NCBI RefSeq assembly: GCF_032594915.1
Contig: NZ_CP118733.1
Location: 930,001 to 994,000, forward strand
Length of the DNA stretch: 64,000 bases
Source of the DNA: Streptococcus sp. 29896
GTDB taxonomy: Bacteria; Bacillota; Bacilli; Lactobacillales; Streptococcaceae
Direction of reading: 5' to 3'
Shown here: positions 63,812 through 64,000 of the stretch, in pieces
Layout of the letters: each line of letters begins with the position of its first letter
How positions within the stretch are numbered: position 1 is the stretch's first letter
Program-made: the position numbers and the translations under genes
The notes under the pieces: generated by a model
Database searches by the model: none
The model's input: only the letters and a program-made list of their open reading frames with translations
Told to the model about the DNA's origin: nothing

Positions 63812-63871
63812 ATGATTTTTTCTGCTTTGCTACTTCTATTTTATATTGCTGTATCTTACTTCTTCGAATAA
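63812..63871 (+). CDS. Putative 19-residue hydrophobic peptide
   Basis: ATG to TAA encoding MIFSALLLLFYIAVSYFFE, a single membrane-spanning stretch. It lies just downstream of a + strand promoter (GGGACA-17-TATAAT, start near 63797) and just before a terminator at 63881-63907, giving a transcript of about 110 nt. The ribosome site is weak. It could also be untranslated RNA antisense to the end of ffh. Confidence 0.4.
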   Translation: MIFSALLLLFYIAVSYFFE

Positions 63872-63880
63872 AAAGTAAAA

Positions 63881-63907
63881 AAGAAGAGATTATTTTCTCT
63901 TCTTTTT
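63881..63907. terminator. Bidirectional terminator at the end of ffh
   Basis: AAGAAGAGA pairs with TCTCTTCTT; the ffh stop codon lies in the loop. T tracts on both strands. Confidence 0.8.
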
Positions 63908-64000
63908 GGCTTTCTTGATTTTATTGGCTTGGCGTTTCATGGCTTGTTTCATAGCAAACTCGCCGATTCTACCTTTCAAGCCGCCTCCAAACATTTGGGA
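63890..64000 (-). CDS. ffh: Signal recognition particle protein Ffh, C-terminal end (partial)
   Basis: The last 36 residues, starting SQMFGGGLKGRIGEFAMK and ending in a very basic tail (KIKKAKKKRK). This is the end of the Met-rich M domain that binds 4.5S RNA and signal peptides. The gene continues beyond the window. satD beside ffh is the sat-operon arrangement of streptococci. Confidence 0.8.
   Translation of the reverse strand, partial: SQMFGGGLKGRIGEFAMKQAMKRQANKIKKAKKKRK

Noticed and set aside
1-64000. tRNA, rRNA genes, replication origin or conjugation genes
   Set aside because: None seen. The island has no relaxase, coupling protein or secretion genes, so it is not called an ICE.

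Overview
The window reads as a low-G+C Gram-positive chromosome, most probably Streptococcus and quite likely Streptococcus suis. The species call is inference from gene content: XerS with a difSL-like site, the L10 leader and rplJ-rplL, an LPNTG protein with a YSIRK-type signal, thyA/folA/clpX/engB order, and satD beside ffh. It lies at the replication terminus. Almost every gene before about 43.3 kb is on the + strand, and the chromosomal genes after 61.7 kb are all on the - strand. The switch coincides with xerS and its dif site at 44.45 kb.

Left arm (1-43.3 kb): mostly core genes. In order these are a DUF1149-degV-dapB-cca-ABCF operon, glucokinase, thyA, folA, clpX, engB, rplJL, and a 2358-residue sortase-anchored GH36-like surface glycosidase. 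Next come rbgA-rnhB, dprA, topA, trmFO, a RelBE-like toxin-antitoxin pair, and a two-esterase plus ATP-grasp operon. The arm ends with a lipoprotein/BceAB-like transporter, its two-component system and a phosphohexomutase. Small scars interrupt it: a gutted serine hydrolase gene (19.7-19.9 kb), and a patch at 29.0-30.4 kb with paired insertion-sequence ends and a chimeric acetyltransferase-glycosyltransferase.

Mobile island (about 44.55-61.71 kb): about 17 kb, visibly AT-richer, flanked by a perfect 29-bp direct repeat. The right copy overlaps the stop codon of a TmrB-like gene, so attB is the 3' end of that gene; the left copy is 72 bp from dif. The integration module is three different tyrosine recombinases in tandem, a TnpC-like coiled-coil protein and a 749-residue protein made of ten zinc-ribbon modules. 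A divergent S24-type repressor lacks the usual catalytic Lys. Cargo: a controller protein, two C5 cytosine methyltransferases, two paralogous NgoFVII-type PLD endonuclease subunits, an accessory operon whose first gene carries an Rx4H (HEPN-like) motif, and a Panacea/SocA-type antitoxin with a linked toxin candidate.

Right arm (61.7-64 kb): TmrB-like kinase, a DUF3307 membrane protein, satD and the end of ffh. SatD appears to join a nucleotidyl-cyclase/GGDEF-like fold to a helix-turn-helix. Its promoter lies in a large mirror-image palindrome that also carries a divergent promoter, which could drive a roughly 110-nt transcript encoding a 19-residue hydrophobic peptide. This cluster and the island's recombination/zinc-ribbon module are the best candidates for undescribed biology here.
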